Made by a program: the position numbers and the translations under genes
Part shown: positions 8,907 through 17,900 of the stretch, in pieces
Layout: each line of letters opens with the position of its first letter
Position numbering within the stretch: position 1 is the stretch's first letter
Notes under the pieces: model-generated
Databases searched by the model: none
What the model was told of the DNA's origin: nothing
The model's input: the letters and a program-made list of their open reading frames with translations, nothing else
Source: Bradyrhizobium sp. Ai1a-2
GTDB lineage: Bacteria > Pseudomonadota > Alphaproteobacteria > Rhizobiales > Xanthobacteraceae
DNA length: 64,000 nucleotides
Direction: 5' to 3'
NCBI RefSeq assembly: GCF_000426245.1
Contig: NZ_AUEZ01000021.1
Location: 52,143-116,142, forward strand

Positions 8907-11900
8907 ATTCGTGTTGAACACGCCGGCGATCTACGGTCTCGGCGGTGCCTCGGATGTCGCGAAGATCACCACCGGCACGCTGATCTGGAATGGTCTTGGC
9001 AATGGCGTGTTCCGCAACAGCAATACTGCGCCTGCCAGCATGCCTCCGCCGCCTGTCGTGCCCGGTGGTCCCGGCACCGGCAGTGGAACGCTCGAGGTGA
9101 TCGCGGACGAAATCGTCTTCGGCTATCAGAAGTTCACGGTTGCCGATACCCAGCTTACGCTGGACCATCTCGCGCTCGGCTTCTCCACCGTCAACATGAC
9201 CGCGAGCCAGCGCATCACCGCGAACAACCGGAACACTTTCTCGGTCTATCAAAGCGGCACAAGCGCATCCACCTACGCCGGTGGCAATCTCAATCTCATC
9301 ACGCCGCTGCTGACAGGCGAGGGGTCCTCGATCAACCGCATCGCCGCCGGCGGTGCGCTTTCCCTCACGGCTCCCGCCGGATCGACCGCGGCCAGGACGG
9401 ATGTGATCGGTGCCGAAATCGGCCTCAAGGGGCAGACCGTCTCGATCGCCAGTACCATCGCGCTGCCGAGCGGCAAGCTGACCGTCGAGGCCGACGGCAA
9501 TCTGATGCTCACGGACAATGCGCGCATCGACGTTGCAGGCCGTGAGATCACGATGATCGACGTCAAGAAATATAGCTGGGGTGGTGACGTCACGCTCACC
9601 AGCAACCATGGCGACGTGACGCAGGCGTCGGGTGCGGTGATCGATCTCTCGGCGACCAACAACAACGCCGGCACGCTCACGGTTTCGGCCGTCGATGCGA
9701 CGGCTGGCAGCGTCACGCTGTCCGGCTCGATCTTTGGTTCCGCCACCGGCACATATGATGCGGGCGGCACCATCGTTCCGTATCTTGGTGGGGAAATCGA
9801 TATCCATGCCCAGGCGATCGCGGACTTCGTTGGCCTCAACCATCGTCTGAGCGACAGCGGCGTGTTCGGCGCGCGCAGCTTCCAGATCAAGAAGGAAGGC
9901 ACCAATCTCGTCATCGGCAACGAGCTGAAGGCGAACAGCATCGACGTCTCGGTCGATGGCGGCAGCCTCACAGTGGTAGGCCTGGTCGATGCCAGCGGAC
10001 CGCAGGTGGGCTCGATCCGTCTCTCCGCGCGTGACGGGCTGACGCTCGCTTCCAACGCAGTGCTGGATGCGCATGGCACCGACTTGCGTGTCGACAGCTA
10101 TGGCCAGCCGATTGATGCGGCGAACCGGGCAGTCGTAGACCTCACCAGCGGGATCGGCGACCTCGTGCTGTCACCAGGCGCCACCATCGATCTGCGTTCG
10201 GCGGACAATGTCGCGCGCGGCACGCTGACCTTGAACGCGCCCCGCCGTGGCGGCGTCGGCGGCACCGGCGATGGCGCCAACGACATCGGCATCAGCGCGG
10301 GCGGGCCGCTCGGCATCCGCGGCGCGAAGAGCATCGCCGTCAATGGCATGCGCACTTATACGGATGCGCCTTCGCGCGATCCCGGCGCCGACGGCAAGCC
10401 GCTCCAGGCTATCACGCAGGCCTATCTCGATGGCATCCACGCCCAGAGCACGGCGTTCGTCGATGCGGCGATCGCGAACGGCAATCTTCAAGGCCGCCTT
10501 GCGGGCCTGAAGGCCTATACCAGCGCATTCCATCTGCGTCCGGGTGTCGAGATCGCCACCGCAACGGCTGATGGCAATCTCGTGGTGGAGGGCGACCTCG
10601 ATCTTTCCGGATACCGCTATGCGAGCCTCAATCCGAACACGCAGAAGACGGCGGTCTACGGCTCCGGCGAGGTGGGCACGCTGGCGGTGCGCGCCGGCGG
10701 CGATATTCTGGTCAATGGCAGCATCACCGACGGCTTCGCGCCGCCGCCGAAGACGAACACGCCGGACGACAATGGCTGGCGCGTCACAGGTATCCTGACA
10801 TCGGACGTGGTGGCCTATTCGGGGACGCTGCAGGGAGGAGTATCCGGGACGACGACCATCATTCCGGCCAATCCGAACAGCACCTTTGTCACCAACTTCG
10901 ATTTCACGGTGCGCCAAGGCACGCAACTGCGGCGCGGCGTCCAGGTTCCTTTCGCGTTTGAAGCGGCCGTCGGAGTTGTCGTACCGGCGTGGGCCGCTGC
11001 GGCAGGCGGATGGACCGCGACAGCCAACATCTACGATGCGTCCGGAGCCGTTCTGTTCAGCGTCGGCCAGCGGGTCAATATCACATTGCCTGCAGGAACG
11101 CGGTTCGCGGCCGGCACGGTTTTGCCATCCACCGACCAGGCGACCATTGCTGGCAGCCTGACGATCCGCGCGACGGTCGTGACCAAAGGCTCGCCGCTGA
11201 ATGTCTTCGTCTCAAACCTCTCGCTTGGCGCGCCGGTCGTCCTGAACCCCGGCGATGTGTTGCCGGTCGGGACCAACCTGAACGGCGCAACCGTGCAATT
11301 GCGTCCCACTGGTCCCGATGGTGCGCAGGGCAAGATCTACGCGATCGCCCCCATGCTCGCGGCCGGTTCTCAGTCGTGGTCGATGCGGATCGTGAGCGGC
11401 GCCGACACTACGGCGGCAGACAACCGGATGCTGAATCTGGTGGGCACCGGCGACATGGTGCTCAACGATCTGCATTTCAGCAACCCGACGCTTTCGGCGC
11501 TCGGGATCAGCGTCATCCGCACCGGTACCGGCGACCTCGACCTGCGCGCCGGCGGCGATTTCCAGATGAAGTCGCTCTACGGCATCTATACGGCCGGCAC
11601 GCAATCGGCGGATGTTGGCCCGAACGGCAGCGATCCGTTCAACCTGCAACGCGGGTTCATGGTCAACAATTCGCGGGTTGGCACTTCGGTGTTCGACTCG
11701 GCCAGCGCTGCCTATGAGTGGCTGGTGCGCGGACCGTCGAGCGTCTATCAGGCCTGGTATCCGATCAATGGCGGCGATCTGGCGCTGACGGTGGAGGGCA
11801 GCGCCACCGGATTTGCGATGCGTAACACCAACGATGTCGGCAACTGGCTGTGGCGCCAGGGGGGCGATATTGCCGGTCAGCCCACCGCCTGGTGGATCAA

Positions 11901-13695
11901 CTTCGGTACCTATACCGCCCCGTTCAGCACATCCACCGGCACAGCCGTCGCGGGCGGCGTGAAAGGCTTCACCGGCCTCGGAACGCTGGGAGGCGGCAAT
12001 ATCGATGTCGCCATTGGTAGTGACGGCGGCATCGTGGCGCCGATCGGCTCGTCCACCAGTCCGGTCAGCCAGGCCTTGAACATTGCCATCGGCGGCACTG
12101 GCAGGGTGACGAGCAATGGACTGGTGCAGACCGGCGGCGGCGATCTCCGGCTCAGGGTAGGCGGCGGGCTCAACCCGTTCGATCCCAATATCAATTCTTC
12201 CGGAAGTGCCTTCCCGAACTGGAGCAACAGTGGCGGCGTGATCGCCAACCTCCGCGGTTCTATCGATGTCGATGCCGGGGCGATCGGCCGGATTGATCTG
12301 AGCTACGGCTTCGTCAACGGCATCAACGTTGACCCGCGTCCGGTGGACCCGGATGTTGCGACCTATGGGCGCTCGTCCGGCGGCGTGGTGCTCGCGCTCG
12401 GCGATGCGACGACGACGCTTTCATCGCGCGGCGACTTGGTCCTGGCGCAGGCCGATGACGCCGGCCGTGCAGAGATACCAAACACGACGCCTTACAGCGT
12501 CACGACTGCTGGTGTGACGACCTCCTATCAGGGCGGCGGCAAAACCTCGTTCTCGCTTTGGACGGATCGCACGACGGTCGATCTGTTCGCGGCGGGCGGC
12601 AATCTCACGCCTGTCACGGCACGGTCCACTGACTATCCCGCCACCCTGCGGGCGGTGGCGGCGGAAGGCAGCATCTATTACGGCGGTCCGCGCGACAACA
12701 TCAATCCGGCGGTGACGTCGCTGGTCCTTGCACCGTCGGCTCGCGGGCAACTGGAGATCCTGGCTGGCCAGTCGATCTACGCCGCGGGCATGCCGATCAG
12801 CATGTCAGGAGCGGACCCTTCGGTGATGCCGACGCCGTTCCATCCCGCGTTCTACGGCTACACGACATCCAATACCCGAACCAACAGCAACCTCAGTCCT
12901 GACGGCGACGGCATCGCGAGCCTGTACACCTTCGGCGGCAACACCATCACCACCGACCTCCATGCCGGAGACGATGTTCCGCAACGCTTCTACGCGGTCG
13001 AGGGCGATATCGTCGGGCTTCGCACCGGCGAGATCATCGATTTCTGGCGCAACACAAACACCAGTTCGCGGAAGTCGTTCAATAGCGGGTATATCGCGGC
13101 GAAGCCCGTGCGCATTATTGCGGGCCGCGACATTGTCGGCGCGGGCGAGAGACCGTACACGATCAGCAATGGAGACCCGTACTACGCGAGCAGCAGTCGC
13201 TATGGCGTCTTCTCGCGCGGCAATATCGTTTATCATGCCAATGAGACCGATGTGTCGATCGTGCAGGCGGGACGCGACATCGTCTACGCCAATTTCCAGG
13301 CCGCAGGCCCGGGCACACTCGAACTTACGGCTGGCCGCAATATCTATCAGGCCGACCAGGGATCAATCACCTCGAGGCGCGCTGGCGCCCGGCGATACGC
13401 GCCTCGGCGCCAGCATCTTCATGCAGGCCGGCATGGGCGCGAGCGCGCCCGACTATGCGGCGCTCGCCAGGCTCTATCTCAACCCAGCCAATCTTGCCAC
13501 GGCCGGCGTGCCGCTGGCGGACCAGTCCGGCAAGGTCGTCAAGACCTACGAGAACGAGCTTGCAGCCTGGCTGAAGGAGCGTTTTGGCTTCGCCGGAACT
13601 GTGGCCGAAGCGGCCAAGTACTTCGAGGGATTGCCGTCGGAGCAGCAGCGCGTGTTCCTGCGGACCGTGTACTTCTCCGAACTGCGCGAGGGTAG
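8695..13695 (+). CDS. TpsA1, middle segment (beta-helix) after frameshift 1
   Basis: This frame continues the exoprotein directly: IAIDAAVAAGVLPDGL, then LVFNQQILASLLQGN and FGSVNLDTID, which is family-typical sequence. The frame is open much further upstream (from 8443), but that portion is a shadow of the first frame. The segment is almost all beta-helix repeats with G-N-D turns, plus a few non-repeat insertions such as the PPPPVVPGGPGTGSG loop near 9050. Homology ends near 13374 (ADQGSITS), after which an Arg/Ala-rich out-of-frame run leads to the stop at 13695. It has no start codon or ribosome site of its own, so it should be read as part of the joined gene. Confidence 0.75.
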   Translation: MAIDAAVAAGVLPDGLVFNQQILASLLQGNQGAGIPKIETLILSAGGSVNFFGSVNLDTIDPATGKSSLSEFVLNTPAIYGLGGASDVAKITTGTLIWNGLGNGVFRNSNTAPASMPPPPVVPGGPGTGSGTLEVIADEIVFGYQKFTVADTQLTLDHLALGFSTVNMTASQRITANNRNTFSVYQSGTSASTYAGGNLNLITPLLTGEGSSINRIAAGGALSLTAPAGSTAARTDVIGAEIGLKGQTVSIASTIALPSGKLTVEADGNLMLTDNARIDVAGREITMIDVKKYSWGGDVTLTSNHGDVTQASGAVIDLSATNNNAGTLTVSAVDATAGSVTLSGSIFGSATGTYDAGGTIVPYLGGEIDIHAQAIADFVGLNHRLSDSGVFGARSFQIKKEGTNLVIGNELKANSIDVSVDGGSLTVVGLVDASGPQVGSIRLSARDGLTLASNAVLDAHGTDLRVDSYGQPIDAANRAVVDLTSGIGDLVLSPGATIDLRSADNVARGTLTLNAPRRGGVGGTGDGANDIGISAGGPLGIRGAKSIAVNGMRTYTDAPSRDPGADGKPLQAITQAYLDGIHAQSTAFVDAAIANGNLQGRLAGLKAYTSAFHLRPGVEIATATADGNLVVEGDLDLSGYRYASLNPNTQKTAVYGSGEVGTLAVRAGGDILVNGSITDGFAPPPKTNTPDDNGWRVTGILTSDVVAYSGTLQGGVSGTTTIIPANPNSTFVTNFDFTVRQGTQLRRGVQVPFAFEAAVGVVVPAWAAAAGGWTATANIYDASGAVLFSVGQRVNITLPAGTRFAAGTVLPSTDQATIAGSLTIRATVVTKGSPLNVFVSNLSLGAPVVLNPGDVLPVGTNLNGATVQLRPTGPDGAQGKIYAIAPMLAAGSQSWSMRIVSGADTTAADNRMLNLVGTGDMVLNDLHFSNPTLSALGISVIRTGTGDLDLRAGGDFQMKSLYGIYTAGTQSADVGPNGSDPFNLQRGFMVNNSRVGTSVFDSASAAYEWLVRGPSSVYQAWYPINGGDLALTVEGSATGFAMRNTNDVGNWLWRQGGDIAGQPTAWWINFGTYTAPFSTSTGTAVAGGVKGFTGLGTLGGGNIDVAIGSDGGIVAPIGSSTSPVSQALNIAIGGTGRVTSNGLVQTGGGDLRLRVGGGLNPFDPNINSSGSAFPNWSNSGGVIANLRGSIDVDAGAIGRIDLSYGFVNGINVDPRPVDPDVATYGRSSGGVVLALGDATTTLSSRGDLVLAQADDAGRAEIPNTTPYSVTTAGVTTSYQGGGKTSFSLWTDRTTVDLFAAGGNLTPVTARSTDYPATLRAVAAEGSIYYGGPRDNINPAVTSLVLAPSARGQLEILAGQSIYAAGMPISMSGADPSVMPTPFHPAFYGYTTSNTRTNSNLSPDGDGIASLYTFGGNTITTDLHAGDDVPQRFYAVEGDIVGLRTGEIIDFWRNTNTSSRKSFNSGYIAAKPVRIIAGRDIVGAGERPYTISNGDPYYASSSRYGVFSRGNIVYHANETDVSIVQAGRDIVYANFQAAGPGTLELTAGRNIYQADQGSITSRRAGARRYAPRRQHLHAGRHGRERARLCGARQALSQPSQSCHGRRAAGGPVRQGRQDLRERACSLAEGAFWLRRNCGRSGQVLRGIAVGAAARVPADRVLLRTARG
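13370..13380 (+). other. Frameshift 2 in tpsA1
   Basis: Family sequence passes from QADQGSITS to GALAPGDTRLGAS in the next frame. The shift is again in the +1 direction and occurs inside a C/G/A-mixed run without a homopolymer. Confidence 0.75.
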
Positions 13696-14662
13696 CCGCG
13701 AGTACAACGATCCGAACAGCTCGCGTTTCAACTCTTACCTGCGCGGCCGCAACGCCATCGCAACGCTGTTCTCCGAACCGCCTGCCGATGGCGGCACGCC
13801 GAGACCGGCGGGCGACATCATCATGTTCGGCGGCGCCGGCGTGCGCACGCAGTTCGGCGGAGCGATCCAGATGTTCGCGCCGAACGGCCAGGTCATCGTC
13901 GGCCTCGAGGGCCAGGTGCCGCCTGCGACGGCGGGCGTCGTCACGCAGGGTACGGGCAATATAGAGATGTATTCGCGCGGCTCGGTCCTGCTCGGGCTGT
14001 CGCGCATCATGACTACCTTCGGCGGCGACATTCTGGTCTGGTCGGCGGAAGGCGACATCAACGCCGGCCGCGGCTCCAAGACGACGATCGTCTACACGCC
14101 GCCGAAGCTCGTCTATGACAACTACGGCAGCATCACGATCTCGCCGAACGTGCCGTCCACCGGCGCCGGCATCGCCTCGCTCAATCCGATCCGAGGTCTG
14201 AAATCGGGCAGTATCGACCTGATCGCGCCGCTCGGCACGATCGACGCGGGCGAGGCCGGCATCCGCAGTGACGCCAACGTCAACGTCGCCGCGCTCCAGA
14301 TCGTCAACGCCGCCAATATCTCGGCGCGTGGCTCGACCACCGGCGTGCCGACCGTTCAGGCGCCCAACATCGGTGCCTTGAGTGAAGCCTCGAATGTGGC
14401 GGGCGCGGCGGCACAACAGGTAGCCGTTCCGCAGCCGACGAATGCGAGTGAGCAGCCGTCGATCATCATCGTAGAGCTGCTCGGCTTTGGTGGCGGCGAT
14501 GGCGAACCACCGGCCAATGGTGGACAGGATCGCCGCCGGACTCCCGACCGCCAGAGCTACGACCTCAACAGTCCGTTCCAGGTTCTCGCGGTGGGCCAGG
14601 TGACGAGCGATCAGTTGGCGGAACTGGCGGCTGAGAAGCGACGGCTCGCGGGGCAGCGATAG
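13376..14662 (+). CDS. TpsA1, C-terminal segment after frameshift 2
   Basis: The third frame carries the conserved C-terminal region: GALAPGDTRLGASIFMQAG, then an alpha-helical module at about 13440-13770 (Y-A-A-L-A-R-L-Y-L-N-P, FEGLPSEQQRVFLRTVYFSEL, FNSYLRGRNAIATLF). The matching part of TpsA2 is GIDYAAAISQYVDPARAGAG, FQGLSPARQRLLVNRAFLDF and YAAISTLFPA. A last beta-helix stretch follows (GDIIMFGGAGVRTQFGG, GSVLLGLSRIMT), then the tail signature PSIIIVELLGFGGGD and a basic end (RRRTPDRQ). I associate this region with the DUF3739-type C-terminus of large haemagglutinin-like proteins, with moderate confidence in the name. It has no own start. Confidence 0.75.
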   Translation, partial: GALAPGDTRLGASIFMQAGMGASAPDYAALARLYLNPANLATAGVPLADQSGKVVKTYENELAAWLKERFGFAGTVAEAAKYFEGLPSEQQRVFLRTVYFSELREGSREYNDPNSSRFNSYLRGRNAIATLFSEPPADGGTPRPAGDIIMFGGAGVRTQFGGAIQMFAPNGQVIVGLEGQVPPATAGVVTQGTGNIEMYSRGSVLLGLSRIMTTFGGDILVWSAEGDINAGRGSKTTIVYTPPKLVYDNYGSITISPNVPSTGAGIASLNPIRGLKSGSIDLIAPLGTIDAGEAGIRSDANVNVAALQIVNAANISARGSTTGVPTVQAPNIGALSEASNVAGAAAQQVAVPQPTNASEQPSIIIVELLGFGGGDGEPPANGGQDRRRTPDRQSYDLNSPFQVLAVGQVTSDQLAELAAEKRRLAGQR

Positions 14663-14951
14663 CAACACATGCGACGTCAACAATTCATGCGGTTGGCTGG
14701 ATCAGGGAGGAAGCGGCGGCAGCGCAGCTGGTGAGGCCCGAAGGTCTCCTGCAACACGCAATCTGCGGGGACACGAAGGCGGCCGCCAACGCAGTGCTGG
14801 GGGATGTCTATCGATCGTGAGGGGCTCGCTTGAGGCGAGCTGTAACGCTGTCGCATGCGCGGCGGCGAACGGTACCCGGCGGCGCCAATTCGCCGGGTGG
14901 AGCTTTAACGTGCCGGCGCGTCCGGACAAGGTGAAGAGAAGAGAGTAGACG
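14663..14951 (+). promoter_or_regulatory. Intergenic leader with hairpin upstream of the autotransporter gene
   Basis: No coding signal was seen here. An 8-bp stem, ACCCGGCG (14874-14881) with CGCCGGGT (14891-14898) around a 9-nt loop, lies about 55-80 bp before the next start, and a weaker GCTCGC/GCGAGC stem lies at 14824-14840. Neither is followed by a clean T-run, so they may be 5'-leader hairpins rather than terminators. A purine-rich ribosome site (AAGAGAAGAGAG) sits at about 14935-14945. Confidence 0.35.
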
Positions 14952-17900
14952 ATGTTCGAGACGAAGGTCACAGGAACCAAGAGCAGAGTCCTGTCGCGAC
15001 TCTGGTTGGCGTTGCAGGGATCGACTGCATTGGTTGCGATGTTGGCGACGGTGTCCATCTCCAGTGAGGCGCAAGCGCAATCGGCGTGGATCGGCGGCAA
15101 TGGTGACTGGAGCGAGGCAGCCAAGTGGAGCGCCGGTGTGCCGGATGCGACCACCAATCCTGCGGTGATCGGAACGGGCGCCGCCGGCACTGTGACCATC
15201 AGCGATACCCGCGACGCGCGGAACATTCAGGTCGGTGGCGGCAGCACGCTGCAGATCACAGGCGGGGGCGTGCTGAATACCACGCCGTCGGACACCACCA
15301 ACTCGATCAACACCATCGGCCTCAGTGGCATCGGCAGCGGCACAGGCACCCTGCTGATCGACGGCACAGGGTCGGCATGGAATGCCGGCAGCGCCGGTGT
15401 CCGCGCGGGCAATGGCGCGACCGGCACCATCACGGTGTCGAACCACGCGCAATTGAACATGACCAATGGGCTGATCTCGATCGGCCTGAATGCAGGCGGC
15501 TCCGGCACGCTGAACATCGACAATGCCACCGTCATCAACAATGTCGGCGCGCTACGGCTCGGCTACAGTGGCGCGACCGGCACCCTGAACATCACCAATG
15601 GCGGTTCGCTCACCACCTCCAACCTGAACAGCGTCGGCGTGAGCAACGCGGGTAATGCCGGCACCGGCATAGCAAACATCTCCGGTACGGGCTCGATCTG
15701 GACGATCACCGCCGGCACCCCTGGCGCTGAAGGCAATCTCGACATCGGCAATGGCGCGGGCGCGCACGGCACGGTCACCGTTTCCAACGGCGGCAAGCTC
15801 GACATGCAGAGCGGATATCTGACCGTTGGCCTGAATGCAGGCGGCACAGGCTTGCTTATCATCGACAATGGCACGGTCGCCAATCAGGGTGGAGCGCTGC
15901 GCCTCGGCTACAATGGTGCGACGGGCACGATGCAGCTCCTCAACGGAGGCAAGCTGACGACGACGGGTCTCAACACGATCGGTCTGACGGCCGGTGCAGG
16001 CGCCGGCAATGGCACCGCGACCATCACCGGTACGAATTCGCTCTGGACCATCACGGGCGCCGGAAGCGATCTCGAGATCGGAACGGGTGCAGGCAGTGCC
16101 GGAACGCTGACGATCGATGGCGGCAAGGTGGACGACCAGGCCGGAGCGGTTCGCCTCGGCTATAATGGCGGCGCCGGCACGCTGAACATCCGCAATGGTG
16201 GCACGCTCTCCACCGCAACGCTCAACGCGGTTGGTCTCAGCGGCGGCGGTGCAGGGACGGGCACCGTCAACATCGGCGGCGCGGGTTCGAACTGGACCAT
16301 CAAGGCAGGCGACCCCGCCAATCCGAACGACGACGGCAACCTCAACATCGGCAGCGGCGCCGGTGCGCGCGGCACAATCGCGATCACCGATGGAGGCAGG
16401 CTCGCGCTACTCGACCTGACGGCGATCCGCATCGGTTACAATGGTGGTACCGGCACCGTGACGGCTGCGGGCATGGGCTCGCTGGTGGAGAGCGCGGGTG
16501 GTCTTGTTGCCGGTCAGGGCGCAGGTTCGACCGGAACGATAGGACTGTCCAATGGCGCAGCGTTGAAGGTTCACGCCAACGACCTCATCGTCGGCTTCGA
16601 ATCGGGCACCGGTACGCTCACCGTTGCCAGCGGTAGCTCGGTGGTGACTGATCGGAAGACCATCATCGGCAACGAAGGCGGCAAGGGCACCGCCACCATC
16701 GACGGCCAGGGGACAACGCTGCGGGCCAACGGCATCATCGTCGGTTCGCTGAGCCCAGCCAATATCGGCGTGCTAAGTGGCACGAGCGGAGCGCTCGTCA
16801 TCAGCAACGGCGCAGCGGTGGCGTCCTCTGCGGAAATCGGCGTCGGCGTCAACAGCGGCAAGGGGACTATCGAGATCGCGAGCGGCGGCCAACTCAATGG
16901 CACCTATCTGTTCCTCGGCGTCGATCATGCGGACTCGAAGGGCGCGCTGACCATGTCGGGCGGGGCGCAGGCAGGCTTCACCAATGACGTCGAGGTCGGG
17001 TGGAACGGCGGTACCGGTGAGGCGACAATCACCGGCCAGGGTACCAGGCTGGTCGCGGCTGGCAGGATCGTGCTTGGCGACTTCATGAACGGCAACAACA
17101 CGACCGGCACCATGACGGTGGCCGATGGTGCAGCCGTCAAGGCCAGCGGGATCTATGTCGGCGGCTTCTACAACGGCGTTGCTGTGCTCAACATTGGCGC
17201 GGGCGGAGCGGCCGGTACGATCGATGCACCGATCTACATGAGCGGCGCGGCTGCAAAGCTCAACTTCAATCACAACGATACAAACTATGTCTTCGCCAAC
17301 GCCATCAACGATACGCCCTATGGCTATCCGAGCGCGGCGAGTTCGGTGAATTTCATCGGCTCGGGCAGGACGACGCTGACGGCCGTCAGCAACTACACGG
17401 CGGCAACGAACGTCGCTGCCGGCGAACTCGTCATCGCATCCGGCGCGACGATCGCGAACTCGGTGCTGACCACGGTCAATGCGGGCGCCACGCTGAGCGG
17501 CGCCGGCTCGGTTGGTAACGTGAATATCGCGAGCGGCGCGACGATCGCTCCCACAGGCATGAGCACGCTGACGGTGAAGGACATCACTTTCGCCAGCGGC
17601 TCCATCTATCGGGTCGGCATCAATGCCGCGGGGCAGAGTGGACGTATCGCTGCCGGCACCGCTACTCTGAGCGGCGGTACCGTTCAGGTCAATGCGGGGG
17701 CAGCCGACTATGCGCCGGGCCGCTACACGATCCTCTCGACCGCCGGCGGCGTGACAGGTCAGTTCAACGGCGTTGTGACGTCGGATCTGGCGTTCCTCAA
17801 TACGGCGCTCGACTATTCTGACTCCAAGAAGGTCGATCTTGCGTTGACGCGCAACAGCACGTCTTTCGTCTCGGTTGCGCAAACAGCAAACCAGCGCGCC

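Larger units (their letters stand above)
2520..14662 (+). pseudogene. Giant filamentous haemagglutinin-like exoprotein TpsA1, two frameshifts
   Basis: Three consecutive long frames join into one product of about 4,050 residues, nearly the same length as the intact paralogue at 26474-38437 (3,987). The order is export signal, Ala/Gln-rich helix, TPS (haemagglutinin activity) domain with INQNGIIFGG, thousands of residues of beta-helix repeats, a family C-terminal region, and the tail PSIIIVELLGFGGGD. The frame changes near 8691-8700 and again near 13372-13378, each time by one surplus base (or two missing). No homopolymer marks either site, and all three frames keep normal coding bias, so sequencing errors or recent mutations are equally possible. 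If the shifts are real, the protein would stop at 8906 without its C-terminal two-fifths. ATG 2520 is preferred over GTG 2460; AGAG lies upstream. Confidence 0.8.

Noticed and set aside
15430..16440. Considered as a CRISPR-like or tandem DNA array
   Set aside because: The periodicity is at protein level with unequal spacing (about 347 and 251 bp) and coding constraint; no spacers or identical direct repeats.
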